Assembly (NCBI GenBank): GCA_963920765.1
Contig: OY987248.1
Coordinates: 12,124,539-12,188,538 of the forward strand
Direction of reading: 5' to 3'
From: Ulota crispa
Taxonomy: Eukaryota > Streptophyta > Bryopsida > Orthotrichales > Orthotrichaceae
Length of the DNA stretch: 64,000 nt
This document shows positions 24,102 through 36,469 of the stretch, piece after piece. Positions within the stretch are counted from its first letter, which is position 1. Every line of letters begins with the position of its first letter. Under the pieces are notes generated by a model, which worked only from the letters and a program-made list of their open reading frames with translations, was not told the DNA's origin and did no database searches. Both the position numbers and the translations under genes were made by a program.

Positions 24102-24586
24102 TTATCTAAGAGCGGATGCAATTTGAGCTACTTGCCTTACTCACTAGTCATTACCCAAGTACTTCATTCATCTATTCAAATAGAGTAAAATAGAATTTAT
24201 GGTTCCCATACCTTTGTCCAATTGGGATAGCATCATTATAAATATTAGAATACAATCTTTTCTATGTATAGAAAAATACAACCAAGAATAGAATACACAA
24301 CCAAGAATAGAGATAGACATGCTAGTGGAAGATGCACCATGACACTCTCTCTTAGCCAATCCTTTTACATGGGAGAAAGGGGTACATGCCTAAAGTGGTT
24401 CAAACTTAGGCTTTACTTTGAATCAAGTTAGTGGCATTTGTGAGTTAACCAATCACTCATGATTTAAATTTTAAATTGGCCACATTTTATAATAAGATTG
24501 CTAGCCCAAAATTTTCTTATTCCAAGGACATTCCTGTTACCTTCGTTGGTACAACGGGTACCTACAATCATAACAACATAACTTTC

Positions 24587-25524
24587 TTAACCCCTAAAGG
24601 ACCAAGCCATTTTTACAGTGAAAATCACTCAAAATTGCCACTTTTGGGGGGGGTCAATAAAAAGGTAATTTTTTTATAAAAAATTTGGGAAATCCTATCG
24701 TAAGATCTTGCCCTAGACTGGATTAGGTACTTGTGGAAAAAAAACCAAGTCATTCTAGATGGATATGAGTGAGATATTTACATCTAAAGTGAAAAGAAAA
24801 GTTTTTTTTCATGCTGCCCCAAAATTTCAGAAGCCTTTGACCACTCTTATAACAAAAAAGTTGCTCTATGCAACTTTGCGCTTTATTTTTCCCATGTAGG
24901 AGATCAAGTTAGCTATGTGTCAGAGAGTTTTCAAATCAATTGGAACTATACAAGACATGGGAAAAAATAGTAAGTAAAAAGAAGTAGAGAATGAGTCAAA
25001 ACACTAAATTGTTAAGAATTTAATTATGGAAATGAAAAATGCTAATTCCAATGGTGATAATGTTGTGATAAACAATCTACTTCCTTAGGTTTAATTATTT
25101 TTCCAAAATATTGAAAATTGAGTAAAATAAAGGACTTCAGAGTTTATTTTAGAGTAGAGAATCCATAATTGCCCACAAACAAAAACTCCTCATAACTTTC
25201 ATCTCATTGATTGAAATTGAATGATTCAAAGCTTCTCACCTATTAAAAAATCTAAAGAACCAATTTCAAATTTTAATTTTTTTTTTAAAATTTAAAGAAG
25301 TTTTTGGGTTGCCCGGGCGGATAGTCTTCCCCAAATTTTCAGAAATTCTTGTGTAACTTCTTCAATAATTGTCGGAATGAGGAAAAAATTAGATGCCCAC
25401 TTAGATCTTTGAATTCCCCATTTTCAATAAAAGTTTCAGAAAATTACACAAAATAGCTTATCCAAAAATACATACCCAAACTCCCACTTGTCCCCCAAAG
25501 GGACAATGATCCTTTAGGGGTTAA
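24587..25524. mobile_element. TTAA-family MITE, 938 bp
   Basis: TTAACCCCTAAAGGACCAAG and GACAATGATCCTTTAGGGGTTAA are inverted termini. Subterminal GCCATTTTTACAGTGAAAAT, CACTCAAAATTGCCA and the inner AATCATTCAATT / GATGAGATG boxes are those of the 15659 and 34352 copies. It has no coding frame. Confidence 0.88.
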
Positions 25525-26550
25525 TTGCATTGCACTCAAGGGTGGGTGAAAATAAGGGATTTAAAATACATTTGTTGTAATAAGTACATATCTTGGAATG
25601 TTTTTAGAGACTTTGGAGGGGGGCTCCAAGAGTGCTCAAAATTTTCCTAATGCAAGGCTCTCAATTGAAATGTACCTCAATCAGAAGCGCAAGTTACAAG
25701 TTACAGTTCCCATTGGGTCCCTGTTTCCCTGTGCACCTCTCACAGTTTCTGCAGCTAAGTTACATGGCGCGGCCATCGAGGCTGCTCAAAGATTATTGGA
25801 AGGCGTGCGACTTTGTGGTCTTCAGAGTAGACCGGGAGTAAATAAATTAAAACTCTACCTGCCCGTCCCTGGAGCGCCGTTGCACACTAATAAAATACCC
25901 AGTTGGTCAGAAGTCTCGGGTCTGCGGAGCCGCCGCTCGCTGGAGCCTGATTTTTCTTTGGGAAGGGGCGCGTCAGTGCGTGGCGGATTACGAGGGGAGA
26001 TCTTTTAGGTAGAGTGCCACGTGGTTTCCTGTCAAGCGCTTCCAGGAACAGCACACACTGACTCCATACGAGCCAACGTGGACCGCACTTGCCGGGGTGG
26101 TGGTGGGATTGCAAAACTCTGTTCGCACTTCTGAACTGCTCACAGTTGTCTTCTGGAAGCTTATGAGAATCTGCGCAGCATTCAGTGCCTTCAAGACCAT
26201 CTCTCTCGCCCTAGGCAGACTCATTTCTACGCCATTCCAAGCCAGCTTTTTGCAAGAGTGGGACAACGACCCCACACTCCTTAGGCTTTTGTTATCTCAG
26301 GGTTTGGATCATCCGGACTTCGTGCAGCATCTAGAGTATACCGTTGTTGGTGTGCTTTGGTCTGTGAGCGAGCTTCTAGGTGAACCTGTAACTAATGTAA
26401 CTTAGCTACTTTGAGAGCTTGACTGTGGTGTACACTTCTGGTCTGTTGTTGATGTGCATACCTCACTCTGGTTTGTGAGCTTCAAGCCGACGAAAAACCC
26501 TCGTTGTAATTACTGTAACTAATTCTCGACAGCTCGAGCCGATAGTCGCC
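25525..26550. other. 5' flank of the HMA-domain gene
   Basis: From about 25700 the sequence is richer in G and C than the repeats and probably contains the promoter and 5' UTR of the gene that starts at 26551. Open frames here (for example 25598-26008 and 26097-26405) show no recognisable domain and overlap on both strands, so none is called. Confidence 0.45.
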
Positions 26551-27789
26551 ATGGATCCTTATTACGAGCAGCGTTTGGAGTTGCCCAGTGTACAAGAGGT
26601 ACGTCTTAATCTCTAGAACTGTGGTTTGGAGTATCCAGTGAACTGGTTGTGGAGTTTTTTGGGAAGAGTTGACGCGCGTGTTTGCTTGTTTTCCGCTTTT
26701 GTGCCGATGTTTGTTAAGGTTCTGATCGGAGTACTGGTGGATCTTGCGCAGGTGTTTTACGGTCCCCCTGAACCAACCTTCATTATGAACACTGATCCAT
26801 ATGGTTACCAGAGGCGCACCCACGTGCTCCCTGCTCCACTTCCAGTATATCCCCGTCGCGACCTGGACCCCGCCTACCACACTCGCGCACTCGTAGCGCC
26901 GTCTGCTACTAAAACACTTGTAGCGCCCCCTGTAACTGCCGTCAAGTCGCACCCGAAAGGCCTGGTCTTGAGCGTACCAATGTGTTGCGAGAAATGCGTT
27001 GAGAAAGTGCGTAAAGTTTTGGAAGAGATGCAAGGTGTCCGCAACGTGGAGTGCGATCAGTATCGACAGATAGTGAAAATCTCCGGGGATGTCGACCCTG
27101 AGAAAGCGCTGCGTAGAGTGAGGCGAGTGAAAAAGAAATCTGCGTTCTGGCGCATGGCTACCCAGCCGCTGCATTACTCGGGGTCTCCCGCGACAGGACA
27201 AGCCTTGTCGACGAAGCCGCTCGTGAGCGCGCATCGTGCACCCGGGTATCATACTTCGGCGTACCGCGCACCCGTTACACGTCAGCTTAGTCCTCCGAGA
27301 TTTAACACTTCCTATTCACGCGCTTACAGTTCTCCTTACATCGACAGCGCTTATAGATCAGGTCAGTATGCGGAGACTACCGAATCAAACCCTGTGTTCT
27401 TGTGAATTCTTTCTTGTCAATACATTATTATGCTGACGGTAGTTCATTTTACGGGGAGCTCAATGTATTCCGATGTGCTCAGTGCACCATGCCATGCACT
27501 TTGCTGGGCACCTAGCTGGAGGCATCTGATGTTACACCTGGCACACTCTGTATTAGAAATTAGCCGTAAATCAGAAAGTCGCCTACATTGCTGTTGTTAT
27601 CATCAAGTTTTTGAAATTGACGCACGTGTCACTAACTTTGGGTCACTTCCGTTTATTGATTCAGGTTACGTCGAGCCCCGGGGTCTTAGCTATGGCGCAC
27701 GTGGCAGGTTTGCGCTTGATGATTTGGAGTTCCGTTCGAGGTCTGATCGAGGCACACCTTTCGTTCAGGTTTCAGATAACATGTTTTAA
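26551..27789 (+). CDS. Heavy-metal-associated (HMA) domain protein, HIPP-like
   Basis: Exons 26551-26598, 26752-27361 and 27665-27789 join in phase (GTACGT...GCAG; GTCAGT...TCAG) to give 260 residues ending SDNMF. The ATG lies in GTCGCCATGG, a good start context. Residues 86-149 form an HMA fold: KGLVLSVPMCCEKC, then VRKVLEEMQGVRNV and IVKISGDVDPEKALRRVRRV. The CCEKC at 94-98 supplies the CxxC metal site. In plants this class binds soft metals such as copper or zinc, in the cytoplasm or at membranes. The flanks are Pro, Tyr, Ser and Arg rich (PPEPTF, RAPGYHTSAYRAP) and look disordered. There is no C-terminal CaaX box, so the isoprenylation that defines true HIPPs is absent; HPP-like is an equal description. 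No signal peptide or membrane segment is visible. Confidence 0.88.
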
Positions 27790-30453
27790 GAGGAAGATCA
27801 TCTGCGAGAGCTTTTTCGAGAGCTTCTTCTGTTCGTGGATTTTTCTGACCATCATCACCACAATATTTCCCTTTGCTGACTAGGCTCTCAGGTGGAGAGC
27901 TCAATTCAGTATTTGAGTATGTCAAGCTTCTGCCAAGTTTTGTTGGTGGCGATTTCTTCGATGTATAGTATTAATAACTGGAGTAACCCCCCTGAAGAAA
28001 CACACCAATGAATCTCTAGACACTTCCTCTGTTTTATGTTACTTGAGACAGAATTTTTGCTGTAAGATAGTTCTGAAGAATATAACATGCGGTTATATAT
28101 CGATGTAAGATAGTACTTTCAAGGGTGGGTATGGGAGTAAGGTGTTCTTTCCGGAATAAAGGTAACTGGTACAAAGCGGCTACAGCGAATCATTGGAGTA
28201 GAAGGCGAGGATTTGGATGAGCAGGAGGATGTATTGAATCTAAGTTCCCTTTGGTTTTGGAGATCCGCAAAGTTTTGATTATGATGAAATAATTAGAGAG
28301 AAAAATGACGGTAACACGGATGGTGTTTCCGCGTATGTAGGTTAGTTGTGGTATGAATTCCAGTTGGAAAACTGGTACTAGAGCGGAGATTACCTTTGGA
28401 AGTCGTCACTTGGGAGAGATTCTGGTTCTTGTAAAGATCATCACTATTGTGATAAATTATAAAATTTGCGGCCTTTGTTTCAATCCTATCATCCAGTTGT
28501 CTTCGTTTTTGTCAGGGGAGATGTGGTACTTGATCGTCTTGTGGGATTCTGGTTAAGGCAGCTGAGGAATTTTTGTCAACTGACATACAGTACATGATTT
28601 TGTATATTTTCTTATTTTATAAAATGATTTGGAACGACGGATTGTCTTGTACGTATTGGATGTATGCAAATTCTGTCTTTTTCATTCTATTACTAGTTGA
28701 TATTGTGTTACTCTGTCGGGTAGATATCTGGAAATCTGTTGCAGTTGTTAGTGGATCCTATAGTAAGGTACGAGGCTCTAAAAGCGATCATGTTCAAAAT
28801 GTGTTTCCTATGTAGAATGATCTATTACTGTCATTGGCATGTCATAATTATAGACCTTCCATAATTTCTGCTGTTATTTTTTAAATTATTTTACTATTTT
28901 TAAACAGCCCCCAAATAAGTGTATCTTGGCCATTTTGGGGGTTTAGGGTACTATTCTGGGTCCAAAAAAGCTTTTCTAGGGTTATAAATCAGGGATGTTG
29001 TTTATGGAGCATGCTTACACGCATTTACAGAAGGGTTTTACAAAATTATAAATTCCGTGGCATCTACATTGTCTCAAAGTGGGCATCCTATCTCCCTTCA
29101 TTGGCAAAATACAAAGAAATTCCTTAGCAAAACAATTGTACCATGTGAATATGTTTAATGGGTTCTCAAATGGCCAATTTTTATTTTATTTTATTGAATT
29201 ATTTGACTATTTTTTGAAAAGCAAGAAAGAAACTGGCTTTTTGTTGGTGATTTTGTTTTGCACATAACTTTTAGAGTAGCATTTTTTTAGGTCTAAATTT
29301 CATGATTATGCTATTTTAAGTGCTTTACAAATTTTTCATATTTTATTTTATTTTTTAAAAAATTATTTCAAAAGCTTGGTAGTATTATTAGTACTACAAG
29401 TACTATTGATGTTTGAGACAAAATTGTGAAGTGTTTCTTACAATCACCTTGTACTTTTTCATGCACCTTTAGGCATGTGTCTACTATCACAAAAAAAAAT
29501 CAAGTTATTTGACTCTACTTAGGTAATACTTTTATTGCACTAAGTACAAAAGGGTATGGATTTGAGTGAATATGGCCTAGGCGCTCAGGGGTTAATATAA
29601 AAAATTCACATTAGTGTAGAACCAAGTGATAAAGTTAACCAAATCTAACTTAGAAAGCAAATTATTACATATACTGTAATTTTTGAAAAAGGCTAAGCCT
29701 TTTCACAAGGCCTCCAAATACACGTATATGCATTACACCAAGGGGTTACATATAGAGTACCCGGCGGGACAATACCCCTAGAATATTCTCTACTAGGATG
29801 ATAAAATGACAAGCAAATAGTAGCAATGTTTTGAAGTTTTGACTTTGAAGTTCCATATCTTTTAACTTACTATATCAATAAATGTCTTAAATTAGGTTGT
29901 TTGTTTGGATGCCTGAATGTTTGGATGTTTGGATGTTTGTTTGTTTGTCACATTGAGATCTCCTGAACTGTGTGTCTCCCTATCAAGTGCTTGGTACCGT
30001 CAGAAAGCTCTCAGCAAGGAGGGGTGCATAGGCTTGGTTTTGTGGCATTTGGGCCTATAGTGGAAAAGTTATTGAATTTCAAAGTTTTTTATGGATTAAA
30101 ATTTTAGAAAATTACTTTTACTTTTATTTTGGTAGCGTTCTTGGTATTGTCAAAAAATCTCGTCAAGGAGGGGTGCACGGGCTAGGTTTTGTGGCATTTG
30201 GAATTACTTTTATTTTTACTTTTACTTTTATTTTTATTTTTGCAAATCGTGTGAAAATTGGACCAACGACACAGGGCCACACTAGTACGCATGAAATTAC
30301 AATTGTTGTGTAAATAACTATCTTGCCTATTGAATCATATACTATATTGCTAATAAATCATATATGTTAACTAGAAATGAAGATTTTTGCAACATTGCTA
30401 CATTAATATAGTTTTGCTTCCATCTTTCAAATTTCAACTTTGCTATGTTATTA
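27790..30453. other. 3' flank of the HMA gene and AT-rich intergenic DNA
   Basis: 27790-28850 is of gene-flank composition without a supported frame. A lone TTAA-type right terminus (GCGCTCAGGGGTTAA) lies at 29581-29595. A direct repeat with unit core AAGGAGGGGTGCAnnGGCT plus GGTTTTGTGGCATTTGG occurs at about 30015-30053 and 30163-30200. A short GTTTGGATGTTTGGAT run is at about 29920. Confidence 0.5.
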
Positions 30454-31029
30454 AGGGAAAATATCAAAAATACCCCTTTATTCTTTCAAAATGTCAAATA
30501 TACCCCAATATTTTTTATATATCAAAAATATCCTAGGTAGCTTTATGTAGGAATATCAATTATACTCCTGGTTCTTTGAAACCCTCAATTATTATGAAAC
30601 ATTGAACATATGTGTTACTTGAATTATAAAAAATATCCCTATCTCTCTTGTGCCTCTTTTTGCAAATTTTTGGAAATATTTGGATGATAATAAAAAATAC
30701 AAAAACTAGATATAAGTTGAATGCAAGCCAAATCTCGGAAGCAAGCTCTTTAAGCTCTATATAGGGTGTTTGCATGTAAGTCTATTTTAGTCAAAGCCAT
30801 TGCAATGATTAATTGATTACATAGTAAATTTTGTTGTCATTTAGATATTTAAAAAAATTGCAATAAAGATGCACAAAAAACTAGGGGTACTAATGATATT
30901 CTTAAAGATAACTAGGGGTATGATTGATATTCTTACACAAAAGCCATGGGTATTTTTGATATTTCAAATTATGTAGAGACATATTTGATATTTTGAAAGA
31001 ATTAAGGGGCATTTTTTTATATTTTCCCT
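30454..31029. mobile_element. AGGGAAAATATC-family MITE, uninterrupted copy
   Basis: AGGGAAAATATCAAAAATAC at the left, GGGGCATTTTTTTATATTTTCCCT-type inverse at the right, 576 bp. It has no coding frame. It is flanked by ATTA on both sides, a possible 4-bp target duplication. It supplies the empty site for the insertion at 16764. Confidence 0.75.
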
Positions 31030-31236
31030 ATTATTGACACTTAGTATACAATTTTATTGCTTTTAACATTGCATCCACTCTCCTGGGCATGCTTTCTATT
31101 GAAATCAAGCATGATTTGTTTGGAATATTCTTAGGAATATTGTTTTATAAAAATATACTTCCACATGTCAAATACGCTTTTTAGCTCTTCTTTATACAAA
31201 TCCAATAATTGTTTCAACTTTGCTCACAAATATTCT

Positions 31237-31567
31237 AGGGAGAATTTTATGGATACCTTTAAAGTTTGCAATAATTTCATAGAGACCTCTGCTTTTTCAA
31301 AAAAATTGTAAATACCCTTGGACCATAATTTTTAGGCATTAATTTGTTGTGCTTGTATTTTCTTCATGACCAATGTTGAAGAAGGGAATGTAACAAAAAA
31401 AAAAGAAAAGAAAAAAGCAATGTGCTCACAAAGGAATGAAGGAAGTGATATGCACAACAAAACAAACGTCTAAATTTTTTGGTCCAAGGGTATTTGTGAA
31501 GTTTTAAAAAAACAAGGATATCTATGAAAATATTGCAAACTTCAAGGGTATCCATGAAATTTTCTCA
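31237..31567. mobile_element. GGATACCCTTGAAG-family MITE (copy 2)
   Basis: AGGGAGAATTTTATGGATAC, TTAAAGTTTGCAATAATTTC at the left and TTGCAAACTTCAAGGGTATC, CATGAAATTTTCT at the right are inverted. It is 331 bp, matching the copy at 22524-22854. Confidence 0.75.
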
Positions 31568-31716
31568 ATATTCTATTGAATAGAGGTCAAGGGATTGTAA
31601 ATGTCATTGTAACACCTTGACTTCACATTTTTGTACTAATTTTTTGCAAATTTCAATGTGTATTTTGAGTCATTGTCTTGCTAGAAGACAGCATTCTCAT
31701 TTTTGTACCACAATAT

Positions 31717-32644
31717 TTAACTCGTAAATGCCCAAGGCACCCAATATGGGTGTCCAAAAAACTTCAGGAAACTTTGAAACCCTGTTGAAGGCACGGATTT
31801 TATTTTTTTGAGGTTTTTTTTTGGAAAAGTTGTGCACTGAAGTTAGCTTCACTGCTCAAATTCAACTTCCTTCATATCTTATTACATTTGTTTTTGATGG
31901 AAGGTTAACTGCAAGCATACATTTTTTGTCATGAATAGTGTTCTAAATAGTGTCATGAATAGTGTTGTGAATAGTGTCACAGAGCCTATGAGAAGTTGCC
32001 ACATTGAAAAAATAGGCATCAAGTTGAGCAAAAGGTGAAGATTTCATTTGGGCACTCCCTTGGGCAACAAGGGCCCTTTTACTAAAATTTTGACATCTAA
32101 CAAAATCTAAAAGTGTTTTTGGACTAATTTCACTTGGAATGTCTTTGTTACTAAAATTGAAATCTATTCACGGTTGAAAATCTTTCAATTGTATTGATTT
32201 TTGGTCAATAATTGAAGCTGAAAATTTATTTATATTAGACGGTTGCGTTTTGACAATTGCGTTGCAGGCTCATTTTTGAAATTGTGTTCATGGATTTGGA
32301 AGAGGGGTCATTGGTTCTGAAGTAACAACAATAAACACTGAAGCATCCTAAGTGATTATTCCCAATTTTGTATCCAAAAGTTGCCAATTTGCATTACAAG
32401 TTTTGGGCAGCTCCAAAAAAAGCAAAAAAAATCCATACTCATCATCATTCAATCACAAATATCTTAAAATCTGCAAGGCCATTTTGGATTTTTTATGGGT
32501 TGTGCCATCTAGAAACCTTAAAGTTCAAGATTCAATGGTTACAATCTTGTTTTGATGTTTAATAATGATCTTATAAAGATAATTCAAAAACGTCAAAACT
32601 ACCTTCTGAAAACAAGAAAAACACCCTTGGGCATTTAGGGTTAA
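31717..32644. mobile_element. TTAA-family MITE, GCCC subfamily
   Basis: TTAACTCGTAAATGCCCAAG and CTTGGGCATTTAGGGTTAA are inverted termini, 928 bp. The interior has a short tandem of GTCATGAATAGTGTT-type units at about 31930-31980. Its right end is shared with the fragment at 42297. Confidence 0.8.
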
Positions 32645-32875
32645 ATGTAGTAATCCATTTGTCATTTGAAATCTTCACATATAGCTTGGTATTGAGACAA
32701 CTATCAAATTTGATCATGTATTTGACACCCTTGGCTCTAAAGCATCTCCAAATCATTAGGTTTTTTTCACAGAACTCTATTCTTCTTTCAAATTTTCAAT
32801 ATGTTAAACTACTTTTCATTTATCTTTTCCAAATTCACTTGCATAGTTACATCCATGAGAGCCAAGTTCATTCAT

Positions 32876-33290
32876 CTTTGTCTCATCATTCCAAATCACC
32901 CACCCCCAATCTTCAATTATTTGATTTTTGTGTTTCTTTAGTGGTGTTTTCCTATCTTTAAAAAAAGTCACAAAACATCAAGACAAAAATTGAGGCCGCA
33001 AGTACTTGCCCATTTGTCTCATCATTCCAAATCACCCACCCCCAATCTTCAATTATTTGATTTTTGTGTTTCTTTAGTGGTGTTTTCCTATCTTTAAAAA
33101 AAGTCACAAAACATCAAGACAAAAATTGAGGCCGCAAGTACTTGCCCATTTGTCTCATCATTCCAAATCACCCACCCCCAATCTTCAATTATTTGATTTT
33201 TGTGTTTCTTTAGTGGTGTTTTCCTATCTTTAAAAAAAGTCACAAAACATCAAGACAAAAATTGAGGCCGCAAGTACTTGCCCATTTGTC
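32876..33290. repeat. Three tandem copies of a 136-bp unit
   Basis: The units begin at TCTCATCATTCCAAATCACC (32881, 33017, 33153) and appear identical over their length. The end of each unit (GACAAAAATTGAGGCCGCAA, GTACTTGCCCATTTGTC) is the subterminal part of a TTAA-family element, whose right terminus GGTCCTGTAGGGGTTAA follows at 33306-33322. The triplication therefore arose inside a MITE end. Confidence 0.9.
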
Positions 33291-33322
33291 TCTAGAAGGG
33301 ACAACGGTCCTGTAGGGGTTAA

Positions 33323-34351
33323 TGCACTTTGGTTGGAAGTATGTTAGGATTGGAAGGAGTTTGTATTTGAAGTGGTTTTTGTTTCACTTGTTCTGGCTTC
33401 ATACTAGTCAATTTCAAAATTTGCTTTTAGATATGGTAATTGTTTTTGCATGCTTTTTGTTTTATTCCACTTTTTGGTTGGAACTATTTTGTGATTGGTC
33501 AAACTTTGTGGTTGCAGCGTTTGAACTTTATGTTTGAGACATGTTTTTGCTTGAGAGTAGCTTGAGTCTGGAATTACAAATTTCTTAAATGTGCTTTGTG
33601 TTAGCAAACTCTCTGTGTACAACTATAGTAAAAATGTAACTTATTTTGTACATCAATTTTTGCACATGCAATTTTCAAAAAAGAATTTCATTGTGTCTTG
33701 ATCAAGGGCATGAAAGTTTCTTCTTGTCACTCTGTATTTCTAATGAACACAGGGTATACAAAAATATCACAAGAATTACTTTTGAATGAAACATAGGGTA
33801 CATGAAATTTTCAAAATTTAGGAATTTTAAGCAAATATATCCCTATAGAAATAAAAAAAAATTTACCTACATAGCCTCCATCTTATAAGGGCTTGAATGC
33901 GGGGCACCCACAAATGCCCTATATAGTGCACTCCCTTGGTACTAGGTGAAGGCTATTGTCTCTTATGCACATATCCTCATTGTTGCATTTAGAGTGAATT
34001 TTTTTATGGCCATATCCTCATTGACTCAAAGCAACAATAGTAGGAGAATTTGTTCAAAACCAAGTTTGAAACTAACTCTTAGTTAAAATCTAGAAATATT
34101 TCTATTGATGCTGAGGCTAAAAGAGTTTGAGGTCATAACTCTAAGCCTCAAATATCTCAAAAATGAAGGAACAAAGAAGAAAACCAAATAAAATCATCGA
34201 GATTTTGAATCCATTGACTATCCGCAAGAATTTTGTGATTAGATCATTATGTTTAACTGAAATCCAACATTCTCAAACTCACAAATTAACCGTCCATTTT
34301 TGGAATCCAGTTATTGACCTTAAAGGCTAAAGCCAATCTTGCCTTTCCATG
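33323..34351. other. AT-rich intergenic DNA, no feature seen
   Basis: No gene, tandem repeat or inverted repeat could be supported in this stretch. Confidence 0.4.
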
Positions 34352-35550
34352 TTAACCCCTAAAGGACCGAGGCATTTTTTCTGGGAGAAACACAGAAAAC
34401 TGCCACTTTTGGGGAAGCAAGTAAATTTGTAAGAAAAAAAGTTTTTTACAAGAATCAAACCAAAAAATCTTACAGTAGACTACAAGAGGTACATGTGGTA
34501 AAAAAATCAGCTCAATCTACAAAAATATGAGTGAGATATTGACATTTGAATTGCAATTTTTTTTTTTTTTTCTGCTGCCCAGAAATTTCACTAGCCTTTG
34601 ACCACTCTTAGAGCAAAAAAATTACTCTACACAAAGTTGAGGTTTATTTTTCCCATGTAGGAGACTAAGTTAGGTATGTGTGGGAGAATTTTCAAATCAA
34701 TTGGGATTGTGCATCATACATTGTAAAATATTGCAATGTTGTGAGGTCATGAAATTTATATATACACTAGGTAAAATTGGAGGATTTATGTAAAATTGAG
34801 AAATTCAAATCATACCAATCTAAATGGTGAAAATTGAGGAATTTCAAATTTTTACCACACAAAAATTAAAAAAATTAAAAAAACCTTAAAAAACTTGCTC
34901 AAAAATTTAAAATGTAAAATTTTATGAAGGGCACAAGGAATGGAGGGGTTAGGATCCCACAAAATGGGCCCATCCAACCCCCACTCCACGTACCTTCCTT
35001 CTCATGGCCCACCCCTAGTTTCCTTGCCTTTAAATAATCCAATCGGTACTCCCCCATTCTTCCTGCATTAGCCACGTGCCTCCCCTTGCAAGCATGCAGT
35101 CTCAAAATTGGCACCCTAGTAACTCCACATTCCTCAAATAGCCAGTCCGGTGACAATTACTTCCCATTATTCTCCACATGCCTTGCTTTAGCCCCCTCTT
35201 TGGGCTAATTCAAGCTTTCAAGCTAGGCTAAGACAAGGCAACCCATGTTTTCTATTTGCCCATCTTGATAAGTTTTCCTGCCCTTGGAAGCTGCCCCTTC
35301 TGCTAGTCAACTCTCACTTACAAAGGGAGGTGCTTGCCCAAGCTGCCCCTTGAACACCATTTTTCAAAAAAACATGTATAACTTCTTTGTTTAACACCCA
35401 AATGAAATAAAAATTACATTCCCATGTAAGTTTTTGAATTCCTCACCTTCAAAAAAAGTTTCAGAAAATCACACAAAGTAGTTTAGCTATAGGTGCATGC
35501 CCAAAATCCCATTTGTCCCCCGAAGGAACAATGGTCCTTTAGGGGTTTAA
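34352..35550. mobile_element. TTAA-family MITE, 1199 bp
   Basis: TTAACCCCTAAAGGACCGAG and CAATGGTCCTTTAGGGGTTTAA are inverted termini, with an extra T before the right TTAA. Left and right subterminal parts match 24587-25524. The middle (about 34910-35340) is a GC-richer stretch not seen in other copies, possibly captured or inserted DNA. Confidence 0.8.
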
Positions 35551-36469
35551 ATTAACTTTAGATTTCAGAATTGAGAGGTCGTGAGGCAAAATAAATAAAT
35601 TTGAAACTAGAGTTTTGTCAAGATTATTTTCTTTGACAAATTTTTGCCTACATCTTACGTACATCTTACCTCCAATTGACACTAGCCACCAATATGCTAG
35701 GAAATTTGGGTGAAAAAACGGATGAAATTGCCACTTTCCTCTCACGCAAACACCATGTTCAGAACATTTTGGATGAAAGTAGCCTATAGTAAACTCATTG
35801 GATGTACGCGCACAAATCGTTCATTCATTCTAATTTTATAGCCACTTCTTCCTTACCTGCGTACATTCTAGGGTGCGAGTCACTCTACCCTGACAAAAAC
35901 AAAACAAAAAAACCGTGGGTTCCGTGACCAAACTGGAGCTGCAAAACCAAAAGCGCACTTCAAATCCAAAACAGCTCCAAGAGTGACTTGACTCTTGAGT
36001 GTCCATCCTAAATGTGATGGTTCTATGCACTTCTGTCGGTAGTTGCTGGTGACTAATTTTCAACTGATTCAAGTCCGCAAAGGTCCAAGTATCAAATAAC
36101 AAGCTTTCAGATTGAAGTGTGGAAAAAGTACCAACTTCTAATGTTTTTAGGTTTTTTCACATGTGTATGGCCGTTGTACTTAGACTTCTTTCTCCACACC
36201 TCTATACAGTTTCCCAGTAGGCACTCCAACAACAGCTGTCACAACGCTAAAAAGTTACAAAAATAAACAACATCCTCTAGTTACCTTATTCCTGGTACGA
36301 GATCTTGACTAAATCTCTGTGTCAAGCTTCACGAGGTTCTAGCTAGCTCTTGCGGAGTAACGAATCAAAACCCTCCCTGTGGATCGATCGAAATCTCACA
36401 GCTTACAGAGCAAAAACTATTAAGCTTAGTACCCAAAGGGAATGCTTACAGAGGTCACAAGGTTGAGGA
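35551..36469. other. 3' flank of the left ATPase gene
   Basis: No supported gene. From about 35820 the composition becomes gene-like. This segment lies outside the part of the inverted repeat that can be verified within the window. Confidence 0.4.

Noticed and set aside
25598..26405. Frames of 136 and 102 codons upstream of the HMA gene
   Set aside because: No recognised domain, overlapping frames on both strands and position in a probable promoter/5' UTR make coding unlikely.
28900..29595. A possible TTAA element from TTAAACAGCCCCC to the terminus GCGCTCAGGGGTTAA
   Set aside because: Only the right terminus resembles the family; the left end match is too poor to delimit an element.
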